From: Mediterranea sp. An20
GTDB lineage: Bacteria > Bacteroidota > Bacteroidia > Bacteroidales > Bacteroidaceae
Length of the DNA stretch: 64,000 bases
Direction of reading: 5' to 3'
NCBI RefSeq assembly: GCF_002160055.1
Contig: NZ_NFJV01000009.1
Coordinates: forward strand, 1-64,000
Shown here piece after piece: positions 33,179 to 41,733 of the stretch (position 1 is its first letter; each line of letters starts with the position of its first letter). The translations under genes and the position numbers were made by a program. The notes under the pieces are model-generated. The model searched no databases, was not told where the DNA came from, and worked only from the letters and a program-made list of their open reading frames with translations.

Positions 33179-34569
33179 TTGGATTCCTCCTTTCCTTGTT
33201 CTCCTTGTACTTTATGTTTTTTCCACATTTCATTGAATGACTCATTGGCAAAACGGGGAAGTTCTCTTCCTTTGCCCCATTCGTCCAGACGGTTGTATTT
33301 CAGGAAGCGTGGCAGACTGTTTACCCATGGGGCAAATCGGAGCGCGGTGTTGAAAAGGCTTGGGTGCTCCATCAGGGTTTTCATGCCTCCAGACATGGCC
33401 TTCTTGACAGGATTGGCTTTGCCTATGCCGTCCAGCGTCTGTCGCCAGCGGTAAATCTGTTCGCCCAAGTCTACCATGACCGGGCAGACACTGGAGCAGG
33501 ACAGGCACAGCGAGCAAGCCGACAGGTTGTCGCTGTATTTCATGGGGTCATGAGCCATTCCGAGGTTGATGCCGATAGGACCGGGCACGAAGTAAGTATA
33601 TGAATAACCGCCGCTGCGCCGATAGACGGGACAAGTGTTCATGCACGCACCACAGCGGATGCAGTTCAGCGTGCGGATGTGGTCGGGATGGGTAAGAATG
33701 TCGGTGCGGCCATTGTCTACAATGATGATGTGGTACTCTCCTCCCTTACGCGGATGTCGGTAGTGCGAAGTATAAGTTGTGGCAGGCTGTCCGGTGCCCG
33801 AGCGTGCCAGCAGGCGGGTAAAGACTGCCAGGGCATCGAGGTCGGGTACGATTTTCTCCAGACCGAAAGCGGCGATGTTCAGTTTGGGGCATGAAGTTCC
33901 CATGTCGGCATTCCCCTCGTTGGTGCATACGACAATGTCGCCGGTTGAGGCTACAGCAAAGTTGGCTCCGGTCATGGCTGCTTCGGCATTGAGGAAGATG
34001 TGGCGCAGGTTACGCCGTGCCACATGGGTCAGGTAAGTGGGGTCGCAGTTGCCGGGTTCGGCATCCATTTCCTTTTGAAACAGCTCGGCTACTTGCTGAC
34101 GTTTGATGTGGATGGCCGGTAGAACGATGTGGGCAGGCGGAAGATGCATAAGCTGTAGGATGCGTTCGCCCAGATCGGTTTCCACTACATCAATGCCTTT
34201 GGAGAGCAGGTAGGGATTCAGTTCGCACTCCTCGGCCAGCATGGATTTGCTTTTGACGAAGCGTTTGACGTGGTGGGAACTGAGTATGTCGTAGACAATA
34301 GAGCGATACTCGGCTGCATCTTTGGCCCAGTGCACGATAGCCCCGTTGGCTGTGGCTTTCTGCTCAAATTGGGTGAGCAATTCGTCGAGATGGCTGTTGG
34401 AATATAGTTTCAGCTCGCAGGCCTTGCGCCGCAGGTCTTCCCATTCGGGCACTTCGCGACTCATTTTGTCGCGTTTGGCACGGACCATCCAGAGGGTCTC
34501 GTTGTGCCAGGCCACCTGCCGTTGGTCTTTCAGGAAAGCTTCGGCGGCTATGGAATGTTTGGTACTCAT
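33175..34569 (-). CDS. lutB: LutB-type lactate utilisation iron-sulfur protein
   Basis: The start at 34569 overlaps the lutA stop (ATGA); a longer frame from 34656 has no family match at its N terminus. The 464-residue product contains a LUD domain followed by two ferredoxin-type motifs, CIRCGACMNTCPVY and CSLCLSCSSVCPV, for two [4Fe-4S] clusters. It probably passes electrons from lactate oxidation. Confidence 0.92.
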   Translation of the reverse strand: MSTKHSIAAEAFLKDQRQVAWHNETLWMVRAKRDKMSREVPEWEDLRRKACELKLYSNSHLDELLTQFEQKATANGAIVHWAKDAAEYRSIVYDILSSHHVKRFVKSKSMLAEECELNPYLLSKGIDVVETDLGERILQLMHLPPAHIVLPAIHIKRQQVAELFQKEMDAEPGNCDPTYLTHVARRNLRHIFLNAEAAMTGANFAVASTGDIVVCTNEGNADMGTSCPKLNIAAFGLEKIVPDLDALAVFTRLLARSGTGQPATTYTSHYRHPRKGGEYHIIIVDNGRTDILTHPDHIRTLNCIRCGACMNTCPVYRRSGGYSYTYFVPGPIGINLGMAHDPMKYSDNLSACSLCLSCSSVCPVMVDLGEQIYRWRQTLDGIGKANPVKKAMSGGMKTLMEHPSLFNTALRFAPWVNSLPRFLKYNRLDEWGKGRELPRFANESFNEMWKKHKVQGEQGKEESK

Positions 34570-35306
34570 TGTTTGGAAGTTAAGATGTCTACAATGTGGA
34601 TGGTTCGGATGGGCAGGTGTTCGCGGTCGATGACACCCTGCATGTGCATGAGGCACGAACTGTCGGCACCGGTGATGTATTCGGCTCCCGTGTCCAGGTG
34701 GTGTCGGATTTTGTCACGGGCCATGCAGACGGACACGGCTTGTTCTTCGACAGCAAACATGCCTCCAAAGCCGCAGCATTCGTCCGCGTGTTCGGGCTCA
34801 TGGATTTCGATGTCTTCTACCATCGAAAGCAGGTCGCGCAGCTTGTTATAGTAAGGAATATTGCGTTCGGAAGGCGACGAAAGGCCGAGTTCGCGTACTC
34901 CGTGGCAGCTGTTATGGATGCTGACGCGGTGGGGGAAGCGGGCGTTGAGGCGGGTGGGCTTCAGTACATCGTGAATAAATTCGCAGATGTCATATACTTT
35001 GCCGGCACTTTGGCAGGTGTGTCCGGCTTGTTTCAGGATGCCTGGATGGTTGAGCCGTATGAAAGCTACACAGCTGGCCGAAGGACCTATTACGTAGTCA
35101 TAGTTGCTGAATAACTGTTCGAAGCGGCTGGCCAGTTGGGTCGATTCGTTCTCGAATCCGGCATTGGCCATAGGCTGCCCGCAACAAGTCTGGTCTTGTG
35201 GATAGTCTACGTCCACTCCTAAGCTTGTCAGCAATCGGTAGGATGATACACCTACTTGCGGATAGATGGCATTGATGTAGCAGGGGATAAATAAGCCTAC
35301 TTTCAT
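34566..35306 (-). CDS. lutA: LutA-type (Fe-S)-binding CCG-domain protein
   Basis: This 246-residue protein has two CCG cysteine-rich domains, with TCCGQPMANAGF near residue 40 and DECCGFGGMF near residue 165, as in LutA/YkgE and heterodisulfide reductase-like subunits. It is the first gene of the lutABC operon. A weak -7-like TACCTTCG on the minus strand at 35363-35370 may be its promoter. Confidence 0.9.
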   Translation of the reverse strand: MKVGLFIPCYINAIYPQVGVSSYRLLTSLGVDVDYPQDQTCCGQPMANAGFENESTQLASRFEQLFSNYDYVIGPSASCVAFIRLNHPGILKQAGHTCQSAGKVYDICEFIHDVLKPTRLNARFPHRVSIHNSCHGVRELGLSSPSERNIPYYNKLRDLLSMVEDIEIHEPEHADECCGFGGMFAVEEQAVSVCMARDKIRHHLDTGAEYITGADSSCLMHMQGVIDREHLPIRTIHIVDILTSKQ

Positions 35307-35377
35307 ATTAGCGTGAATTTTGGTTAAATATTGGCGATGAAGTTTTCAGGCTGTCTTATCAACGAAGGTAAGAACAG

Positions 35378-35929
35378 TCATCTGATACCGATGAACTTAT
35401 GCGTTTGCAGGCTGAGTCTCCAATGGGGGTGCTGCATCACATAGTCCACCGTTTCGGAGATGTTCTGGCCCGAGCAGGGTTGCAATAGGTAGTGGTCGGC
35501 TTTCAGTTGTTCGCGCAAAGTCTCTACGTCTTGTCCGGTGTAGACCACTTTCAGTTCGTTGATGCGCGGGATGACTACGGTGCTTTCGGCTTTCGGAGAA
35601 CAAGTCACCCAGTCTATGCCAGGAGGTAGAAGAGTGGTCCCGTTAGTTTCAATGCAGATATAGCGGTGTTCTCGGTGCAGGCGGTCAATGAGGTCTTTGT
35701 CTATTTGGAGTGCCGGTTCTCCGCCGGTGAGTACGACCATGCGGGCCGGGTATCGGCAGGCTTCCTTTATAATTTCCTCGTTAGTCATCGGCGTACCTTC
35801 TTCATGTTGCGTATCGCAGAATGAGCAGTGAAGGTTACATCCGGAAAAGCGGATGAAAACGGCGGGAGTTCCCGTATGGCAGCCTTCTCCCTGCAGGCTA
35901 TAGAATATTTCGTTAATCTTCTTTTTCAT
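35378..35929 (-). CDS. queE: 7-carboxy-7-deazaguanine synthase QueE
   Basis: From ATG 35929 the protein has 183 residues. It starts KKINEIFYSLQGEG and has the radical SAM motif CNLHCSFC (Cys31, 35, 38, the usual C-x3-C-x2-C). It converts 6-carboxy-tetrahydropterin to the 7-deazaguanine core in queuosine synthesis. It overlaps queD by 17 bp; an ATG at 35965 within queD is an unlikely start. Confidence 0.92.
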   Translation of the reverse strand: MKKKINEIFYSLQGEGCHTGTPAVFIRFSGCNLHCSFCDTQHEEGTPMTNEEIIKEACRYPARMVVLTGGEPALQIDKDLIDRLHREHRYICIETNGTTLLPPGIDWVTCSPKAESTVVIPRINELKVVYTGQDVETLREQLKADHYLLQPCSGQNISETVDYVMQHPHWRLSLQTHKFIGIR

Positions 35930-36248
35930 AAATGGCAGTATTTCCTTCCGATTCTTGCACATCAACTCGGTAGCAGTGTTCGATACGGTCGCACAGCCAG
36001 CGGGCTATGTTTTCGGCAGTAGGGTTAAAAGAAAGTATATCATTCAGATTGCGGTGGTCCAGCGTATCCTGTACCAGTTGTTTGATGTGGGTAAAGTCTG
36101 TTACCATGCCATCTTGGTTCAGTTCGCGGGCACGGCAATAGACTGTGATAATCCAATTATGTCCGTGCAGTTGTTGGCATTTGCTGGGGTAGGAGAGTTG
36201 GAGCCGGTGAGCAGCCGAAATCTCCATACGTTTAATCACTGTATACAT
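35913..36248 (-). CDS. queD: 6-carboxytetrahydropterin synthase QueD
   Basis: The 111-residue protein has the PTPS-fold features ISAAHRL, a LHGHNW zinc-ligand motif and a C-terminal DVQESEGNTAIY. It makes 6-carboxytetrahydropterin from dihydroneopterin triphosphate, the step before QueE. It is the first gene of a two-gene queuosine operon. Confidence 0.92.
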   Translation of the reverse strand: MYTVIKRMEISAAHRLQLSYPSKCQQLHGHNWIITVYCRARELNQDGMVTDFTHIKQLVQDTLDHRNLNDILSFNPTAENIARWLCDRIEHCYRVDVQESEGNTAIYEKED

Positions 36249-36280
36249 ATCGGTGTAATGTTATTAATCTTTTCAGGCAG

Positions 36281-36288
36281 CAAAATTA
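36281..36288 (-). promoter_or_regulatory. -7 box TAATTTTG of queDE
   Basis: The minus strand reads TAATTTTG 32 bp before the queD start. It lies downstream of the hairpin at 36323-36356, so that hairpin is not in the queD leader. Confidence 0.55.
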
Positions 36289-36322
36289 GATAAAAATCCT
36301 CGGTATTCTATATTGGCAGAAT

Positions 36323-36356
36323 AAAAAACAGGACCGACGGCTTGTTGCCGTCTCCT
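36323..36356 (-). terminator. Terminator at the end of the apbE operon region
   Basis: On the minus strand GACGGC-AACAA-GCCGTC, extended by AGGA and TCCT, is followed by six T residues. It would stop minus-strand transcripts that pass apbE and the 21-bp repeat array. Confidence 0.65.
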
Positions 36357-36451
36357 TTTACGGGTTCTTGGTCCCGTTTATAGGGACATTGCTATAGAAC
36401 AAAGGGACAAAAACGAAGGTCGTGAAGACAGGCACATTCTCTGCATATCCT

Positions 36452-36514
36452 CCTAAACCTTCATTTGAGCGTCCTAAACCTTCATTTGAGCACCGTAAAC
36501 CTTCATTTGAGCAG
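36452..36514. repeat. Three tandem 21-bp repeats, family A
   Basis: Three units of 21 bp share CTAAACCTTCATTTGAGC with changes only in the first two and last two bases; a degraded fourth unit follows. The reverse complement core AAATGAAGGTTTA is the same as in the array at 52646-52729. The array sits in the 416-bp gene-free gap between queD and apbE, which otherwise holds only the queD promoter and a terminator. Confidence 0.88.
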
Positions 36515-36664
36515 CCTTATCTTCAGAGTGGACTATACGGATATGACTTTCTTTTCTCCCCAATTGCCTTCACGCCTTCACGCTATTGCAACTATATGTC
36601 AATTAGTTATTTGTTGTGAAAGATACTTCATTCACGCATCTTTCACAACCTTCACGGTGAAACA

Positions 36665-37693
36665 TCAGCTGAATTCATTTATAAAATAGCGGGCCATGCC
36701 TTCAGTTTGGTATATGGCAGTCTTTCCGTCCGGTGTGCTGTAAATGAGATAAGCTTCAATGCCCGGATGCTCTTTCAGGAAACGGATGGTGTGCTGCAGT
36801 CCCATGACCATGAATGAGGTGGCATAGGCATCGGCGCTCATGCAGTCGGGGGCAATGACCGTGGCCGACAGTATCTCGTGCTGTACCGGATTGCCCGTAC
36901 GGGGGTCGATGGTATGGGCGTATTTTTTCCCGTCTTTGTAGTAGAAATTCCGGTAATTGCCGGAAGTAGCCAGAGCAGCTTGGGTGATGTGCAGCACGGT
37001 CTGGAGCTCACCGTTTATCGAGAGGGAGTCATCCACCGGCTTGTTGATACCGATGCGCCACGGTTGGTCCGAAGGATTGGTGCCGCTTACCACCACTTCG
37101 CCGCCTATATCGACCATGAAGTTATGTATGCCGTGTCGTCGTAGCAAGTGGGCCACCACATCCACCGCATACCCTTTGGCTACGGCACTACAGTCGAGCA
37201 TCAGGCGTGGGTCTTCTTTTTCAATGATTCCTTTGTCGGTAAGACGCACCTTCTGCCAGCCGGTAAATTGCAACAGACTGTCTATGGTGAGTGAGTCGGG
37301 AAAGGCACCGTCTTTGAAGCCGAATCCCCAAGCATTGACCAGCGGAGCTACCGTGATGTCAAAAGCACCGTTGGTCTGTGCGGAGATTTCCCGGCTGCGG
37401 CGGAAGACATTGACGAAGAAAGAGTCGGGCACTACCGGATCGTTGCGGTTCACACGGCTGATAACCGAGGTGTCGTTGAAGGGAGAGAGCGAACCATCGA
37501 AGCGGTGCAGTACAGCTTCGATAGCCTCTTTCATGTTTTTGTCCGATTGATAGGTTACGTTGTAGAGAGTACCGAATATCATGCCATTGTCTTTCTGGTA
37601 AGGGGGAGTGGCCTGGTGTCGGCTGAGAATCCAGACAGTACCCGCTATCAGAAGCAGTAGCCATAGGAGATTAATAGTCTTTTTGCGAGTCAT
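36665..37693 (-). CDS. apbE: FAD:protein FMN transferase (ApbE)
   Basis: This 342-residue protein has an N-terminal membrane or signal segment (residues 8-24), then the ApbE domain with GAFDITVAPLVNAWGFG, the DCSAVAKGYAVD motif, MVDIGGEV and HTIDPRTGNPV. ApbE attaches FMN to threonine in Na+-translocating NADH:quinone reductase and RnfG subunits in the periplasm. It is the last gene of a six-gene minus-strand run. Confidence 0.92.
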   Translation of the reverse strand: MTRKKTINLLWLLLLIAGTVWILSRHQATPPYQKDNGMIFGTLYNVTYQSDKNMKEAIEAVLHRFDGSLSPFNDTSVISRVNRNDPVVPDSFFVNVFRRSREISAQTNGAFDITVAPLVNAWGFGFKDGAFPDSLTIDSLLQFTGWQKVRLTDKGIIEKEDPRLMLDCSAVAKGYAVDVVAHLLRRHGIHNFMVDIGGEVVVSGTNPSDQPWRIGINKPVDDSLSINGELQTVLHITQAALATSGNYRNFYYKDGKKYAHTIDPRTGNPVQHEILSATVIAPDCMSADAYATSFMVMGLQHTIRFLKEHPGIEAYLIYSTPDGKTAIYQTEGMARYFINEFS

Positions 37694-37762
37694 AAAGTTT
37701 CAGAATATGGATGGTTTTGTGGTTGCAGGAGTGCAAAGACTGATACCATTGGAGGGGGAAGT

Positions 37763-38344
37763 CTATGAAAAGAACAGATGTTCTACCAGAATCTTGCTTC
37801 CAATAAGCACCAATATAATGCCTCCCAACATTTCTGCCCGTAATTTGCGTGCCAGGCCGCATCCGCACTTGATGCCGAATAGCAGTCCGGTCAGAGAAAG
37901 CATGAACGATACGAAACCGATGATGCCTGTTACAGGAAGGATGCCGGATATGCCTTTTATGCCCATAAAGGCAAACGACACCCCCACGGCCAGGGCATCG
38001 ATGCTGGTAGCTACAGCAAAGGCCAGTATGACCTTCAGGCGTGTGGGGTCGAAGGCTCGGCGGCAATCTTCTTCTTTGAGCGATTCGCGAATCATGCGGA
38101 TGCCCAGGAAAGCCAGGATACCAAAGGCTATCCAGTGGTCTACGCTTTCTATAAGATGGCTGAACAGGCTGGCGGCGGCCCACCCTATGAGTGGCATCAG
38201 TGCCTGAAAAAAGCCGAAGAAGAATGCCATAGTCAGCATCGTTTTCCAGCGGGTATGTTTCAATATGATGCCGCTGGCTATGGAAACGGCAAAACAATCC
38301 ATGGCCAACCCGACGGCCAGCAACCAAGTCTCAAATCCGGTCAT
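37763..38344 (-). CDS. mntP: Manganese efflux pump MntP
   Basis: The 193-residue protein has six membrane helices. The acidic MDCFAVSIASG motif lies in the first helix and the repeated ATSIDALAVGVSFA in the fourth, which is the MntP signature. It exports Mn2+ from the cytoplasm. No yybP-ykoY-like leader was recognised; the gene follows DUF6048 after 26 bp. Confidence 0.92.
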   Translation of the reverse strand: MTGFETWLLAVGLAMDCFAVSIASGIILKHTRWKTMLTMAFFFGFFQALMPLIGWAAASLFSHLIESVDHWIAFGILAFLGIRMIRESLKEEDCRRAFDPTRLKVILAFAVATSIDALAVGVSFAFMGIKGISGILPVTGIIGFVSFMLSLTGLLFGIKCGCGLARKLRAEMLGGIILVLIGSKILVEHLFFS

Positions 38345-38370
38345 AATTACGTTATCCTATTTTTAATCCG

Positions 38371-39141
38371 TTAAAACGGTAGTTTGTACATAATGGTGTA
38401 TTGTACTCCCAAGGCATTGTTGCCGTATTTTCCAAAGCCGGGCACATACCACGGGTCGCCAAACCGGCCTTTGGATTCGCTTAGCTTGAAGTGGTACTTT
38501 ATCCCCCATCCCATATAGAGGGCGCGCCAGACACGGGTACGGATGCCTACACCAAATTCCAGCCATTGCATGGAGCCTTTCATGCCGGGATGCTGGTAGA
38601 GCACGCTTCCTCCCCAGATGTCATCCGATATGTTAGGATTCATGGGGGGGCCGCCATAGATGGGGTCGTTCAGTTCGTAGCTGCCAATATCATAGTTGAA
38701 GCTGCTGAATCCGTAGCGCAGGCCGACAAGTATCATGTGTCCGTGCTTCTTTTTATAGAGGGCATTATAGTCCATGCCTATCCGGAAATAGGGGGCACCG
38801 CTTTTGTAATGTATTCCATCGTCACTCCATTCGTCTGTTTTCCCATATCCCAATTCTACGGTAGGGAAGAAACGGTGCTTCAAGTCTACGCATGCCACCA
38901 CTTCGCTGCTGGTCATGTTCCCTCCCAGCAGTCCGCTACCTATGCCCCAAAGGTCGATTCCAACAAATACGCCGTTGTAGAGCGGATATTCTATCTCGGC
39001 AGCCTTTTTTTCTTTTTTGGTCGCTACCGGTCGCGTATCACGTTGGTTGTTATAGTTCTGTGCCGTACCTTTTAGGGGGAAGAACAGCCACAGTGCGCAT
39101 AGCAGACTAATGAATATAAAATAGTTTAATGTTTTCCTGAC
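38371..39141 (-). CDS. DUF6048-type probable outer-membrane beta-barrel
   Basis: From ATG 39141 this has a signal peptide ending in GTAQN, followed by amphipathic beta-strand segments rich in Gly, Tyr and Trp and a C-terminal Phe (YKLPF), typical of outer-membrane barrels. An ATG at 39159 adds six residues. It overlaps the DUF6452 gene and probably works with it. Function unknown. Confidence 0.75.
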   Translation of the reverse strand, partial: VRKTLNYFIFISLLCALWLFFPLKGTAQNYNNQRDTRPVATKKEKKAAEIEYPLYNGVFVGIDLWGIGSGLLGGNMTSSEVVACVDLKHRFFPTVELGYGKTDEWSDDGIHYKSGAPYFRIGMDYNALYKKKHGHMILVGLRYGFSSFNYDIGSYELNDPIYGGPPMNPNISDDIWGGSVLYQHPGMKGSMQWLEFGVGIRTRVWRALYMGWGIKYHFKLSESKGRFGDPWYVPGFGKYGNNALGVQYTIMYKLPF

Positions 39142-39595
39142 CATAAATGTCGGCTTCATTAGAGGTTATGTATATGGAGTCCAACCGATGACGAGTATGA
39201 AGGACCTCGTTGATGCTCTGCTGCATTTGATACCCGCAATCCATCGACAGGAAATAGGGCGTGTTGGTATGGCGTATAATCACGGTGTCGGTCGTGTTGC
39301 GGCTATACCGGAACACCAGTACTGTCGAGTCGGCTGTATAGCGCAAAGGCAGTGTAAGGTCTCTCACATCCTGTTGGTTATTGACAATAATACTGTCCGT
39401 GCCCCATGCCGTGACGGTGAGCGAGTCGAGTGTGTCTCTGATGGCATATCCGTCTCGGTCGAGGGTGTAGAGATTGCAGTTCATCATCGGGCGTTCGGCC
39501 ATAGAACAGTCGGCTTCTTCCGAACAGGAAGCGGTGAAGCCGATGAAAACACAGAGGAGTAAACTCCCAAAGATTATTCTTATCAGTTGTCTCAT
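39107..39595 (-). CDS. DUF6452-type lipoprotein
   Basis: The 162-residue protein has a lipoprotein signal (FIGFTASCSEE, Cys at residue 24) and a beta-rich domain with conserved Cys residues. It is the partner gene of DUF6048 in Bacteroidales as far as I know, and the two genes overlap by 35 bp here. It is probably an inner-leaflet outer-membrane lipoprotein. No function known. Confidence 0.75.
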   Translation of the reverse strand: MRQLIRIIFGSLLLCVFIGFTASCSEEADCSMAERPMMNCNLYTLDRDGYAIRDTLDSLTVTAWGTDSIIVNNQQDVRDLTLPLRYTADSTVLVFRYSRNTTDTVIIRHTNTPYFLSMDCGYQMQQSINEVLHTRHRLDSIYITSNEADIYGQENIKLFYIH

Positions 39596-39599
39596 CGTT

Positions 39600-40556
39600 T
39601 TACAGGGTTTTCTCTATTTGGTAATTGTTGCGTCCGTCTGCGTTTCGCGAGATCAGTTCGCCCAGGAATCCTGCCAGGAACAGTTGTGTGCCTATAATCA
39701 TGGCAGTCAGGGCTAAATAGAAATAGGGAGATTCGGTCACGAGACGGTAAGGCAAGTCGTTATACATATTATATAGTTTGCTGACTCCTACAATGATTAC
39801 GGAAATGAAGCCGAGTATGAACATCAGCGAGCCTAAAAAGCCAAAGAAATGCATGGGCTTGACGCCGAATGTGGAAAGGAACCACAAGGAAATAAGGTCC
39901 AGATAACCGTTGAAGAAACGGTTCCATCCACCGAACTTGGTCTTGCCGAACTTGCGTGCCTGGTGGTGTACTATTTTCTCGCCAATCTTGCTGAAGCCGG
40001 CATTTTTGGCCAAGTAGGGTATGTAGCGGTGCATTTCGCCGTAGACTTCTATGTTCTTGACCACTTCTTTGCGGTAGGCTTTCAGGCCGCAATTGAAATC
40101 ATGCAGATTCTTGATGCCGGATACTTTGCGTGCCGTGGCGTTGAACAGTTTGGTCGGAATGGTCTTCGACAAAGGGTCGTAGCGTTTCTTTTTCCAACCG
40201 GATACTAAGTCATAGCCGTCTTGCGTAATCATGCGGTAAAGCTCAGGAATTTCATCGGGGCTGTCCTGCAGGTCGGCATCCATGGTAATGACTACGTCGC
40301 CTTGGGCTTCCTTGAAGCCGCAGAACAGGGCGGGCGATTTGCCGTAGTTGCGGCGGAACTTGATGCCTTTTACCACATCGGGGAACTGTCGGTGCAGTTC
40401 TTCGATGATGTTCCAGGAGTGGTCGGTACTTCCGTCGCTTACAAAGATAATTTCATGAGAGAATCCGTGTTGTCCCATCACCTGCTCAATCCAGGCGAAA
40501 AGCTCTTTCAGAGATTCTTCTTCGTTGTATAAAGGTATGACTACTGATATGTCCAT
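39600..40556 (-). CDS. Polyprenyl-phosphate glycosyltransferase, GT2 (GtrB/DPM1-like)
   Basis: From ATG 40556 this has 318 residues: a GT2 domain with SVVIPLYNEEESLKELFAWI, the TMDADLQDSPDEIP metal motif and NFGLKAYRKEV-like region, and two C-terminal membrane helices. Such proteins load a sugar onto polyprenyl phosphate at the inner membrane. It follows DUF4199 by 30 bp and precedes DUF6452 by 4 bp. An ATG at 40586 adds ten residues without family match. Confidence 0.9.
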   Translation of the reverse strand: MDISVVIPLYNEEESLKELFAWIEQVMGQHGFSHEIIFVSDGSTDHSWNIIEELHRQFPDVVKGIKFRRNYGKSPALFCGFKEAQGDVVITMDADLQDSPDEIPELYRMITQDGYDLVSGWKKKRYDPLSKTIPTKLFNATARKVSGIKNLHDFNCGLKAYRKEVVKNIEVYGEMHRYIPYLAKNAGFSKIGEKIVHHQARKFGKTKFGGWNRFFNGYLDLISLWFLSTFGVKPMHFFGFLGSLMFILGFISVIIVGVSKLYNMYNDLPYRLVTESPYFYLALTAMIIGTQLFLAGFLGELISRNADGRNNYQIEKTL

Positions 40557-40586
40557 TCGGTTCTTATCTTTATTATATAAAGGCAA

Positions 40587-41153
40587 TCATCTTGAGATGT
40601 CAGAGGGGTTATCTGCGGTTCTTTTTTTCTTCATGACGCAAAGTCCGGTAGGTATGGCCAGCAGGATGCCCCAGAAGATGTTGTTGGAGAAAAGCTGCAT
40701 GGTGATTTCGATGGGGGTGAGCGAGGAGAGTTGTTCGCAAGCCTGCTCCATCTGTTCTTTATAGATTTCCATACCGGTTACCGTCGGGCCCCCCTGGCTG
40801 AAAAGTTCGTCGACCATGCGTGTGTAGGTGTCTACAAGGAATCCCTGGTCGATAAAGCGGAAATAAATGTAGTGGGCCGCTGCCGCCAGCAGGGACGCAA
40901 ATACATACATCAAGGCGGTGAATACCCACGCATGAGAGAAACTGATGCTGCCTCCGCAAACCCGGTTGCGGTAGTTCTTTGCATAATAATAGCCTACAAA
41001 CGGGCCTCCTATCACAAAACCTATGAATAGCAGCAGCAGGAAAGGAATGGTGAACCCTAAGGGGAAAAGCGCGGAACCTATAATCCAATATACGCCTAAG
41101 TAGGCACCAAAGAGCATGGCGTATCGTTGTATGTAAATTCTGTTTTCTGCCAT
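40587..41153 (-). CDS. DUF4199 membrane protein
   Basis: The 188-residue protein has four membrane helices, near residues 12-28, 30-52, 74-95 and 156-172. The FxIGGPFVGYYYAKNYRN region is typical of DUF4199. The family is common in Bacteroidetes next to a GT2 gene, as here. Function unknown; a role in lipid-linked sugar handling is suggested by the pairing only. Confidence 0.85.
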   Translation of the reverse strand: MAENRIYIQRYAMLFGAYLGVYWIIGSALFPLGFTIPFLLLLFIGFVIGGPFVGYYYAKNYRNRVCGGSISFSHAWVFTALMYVFASLLAAAAHYIYFRFIDQGFLVDTYTRMVDELFSQGGPTVTGMEIYKEQMEQACEQLSSLTPIEITMQLFSNNIFWGILLAIPTGLCVMKKKRTADNPSDISR

Positions 41154-41182
41154 TTTTTTGCTTATAGTTCTGAAATGATGCG

Positions 41183-41190
41183 CAAAGGTA
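41183..41190 (-). promoter_or_regulatory. -7 box TACCTTTG of the DUF4199-apbE operon
   Basis: On the minus strand TACCTTTG lies 29 bp before the DUF4199 start and probably drives the six-gene run down to apbE. Confidence 0.6.
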
Positions 41191-41322
41191 TAAATAATAT
41201 TGTATGTTACGCCTTGTCTGCTTGTTAAAGTTGAAGTGATTTAAACTTTTTATGTTCAGCACGGATGCCCCGTATGCCCGACGGCTTCCCTGACAAACTC
41301 TCCGAAAAAAGCTGCCAGCCCC

Positions 41323-41388
41323 TAAGCGGTCTGCTGCCAGGCGATAAGCAGTCTGCTGCCGGGCGATAAGCAGCCTGCTTCTAATATG
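41323..41388. repeat. Tandem 22-bp repeats, family C
   Basis: Two full units (41323-41344 and 41345-41366) of the form TAAGCRGTCTGCTGCCRGGCGA differ at two positions. A third unit (from 41367) keeps the first half and then diverges. It lies in the 380-bp gap between DUF4199 and the SRP RNA, upstream of both divergent promoters. Confidence 0.85.
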
Positions 41389-41507
41389 TTAGAAGTAAGG
41401 TGCTGATTTTTAATTCTATATGGATTTGTCTGTTCGCGAATCAGAAAGTTTAAATTACTTCGTTGAAAAAAGTTCGGTCAAGGTATTGTAGGAATGAAAA
41501 AAATGCG

Positions 41508-41515
41508 TACCTTTG
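41508..41515 (+). promoter_or_regulatory. -7 box TACCTTTG of the ffs-tRNA unit
   Basis: TACCTTTG lies 18 bp before the SRP RNA start and matches the Bacteroides consensus. Confidence 0.65.
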
Positions 41516-41533
41516 CACCCGCAAAACCAAAAT

Positions 41534-41629
41534 GGGTAAGTCCTACACGGCCAGCTCCTTGTGAATCCTCCAGGGCTTGACCGCAGCAAAGGTAGCAGGT
41601 CGTAGCGGCGCGATGTAGTAAGCTTACCC
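41534..41629 (+). ncRNA. ffs: Bacterial small signal recognition particle RNA (4.5S type)
   Basis: A 96-nt segment folds as a long hairpin: GGGTAAG pairs with CTTACCC, CTACA with TGTAG, GCC-A-GCT with AGCGGC, and GACC with GGTC. It contains GTGAATCC, CCAGG and TAGCAGG in the order expected for SRP helix 8, and GATGTAG near the 3' end as in 4.5S RNA. The usual GGAA tetraloop is not seen. It has its own promoter and is followed after 4 nt by tRNA-Thr. Confidence 0.75.
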
Positions 41630-41633
41630 ACCC

Positions 41634-41707
41634 GCCTCTTTAGCTCAGTTGGCCAGAGCACGTGATTTGTAATCTCGGGGTCGTTGGTTCGAATCCGACA
41701 AGAGGCT
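41634..41707 (+). tRNA. tRNA-Thr (anticodon TGT)
   Basis: Acceptor arms GCCTCTT and AAGAGGC, D-arm GCTC/GAGC, anticodon loop TTTGTAA with TGT at 41668-41670, and T-arm GTTGG-TTCGAAT-CCGAC complete the cloverleaf. The anticodon stem has one T-T mismatch. CCA is not encoded. It appears co-transcribed with the SRP RNA. Confidence 0.95.
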
Positions 41708-41733
41708 CTCAAATAAGGGTTTAAGTGATTATA

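Noticed and set aside
36249..36420. PreQ1 riboswitch upstream of queDE
   Set aside because: No preQ1 motif was recognised, and the likely promoter lies downstream of the only strong hairpin.
36422..36689. Two + strand frames with KPSFE and VNLHLS repeats
   Set aside because: Both are readings of the same 21-bp tandem repeat in different frames, with no promoter and no conserved domain.
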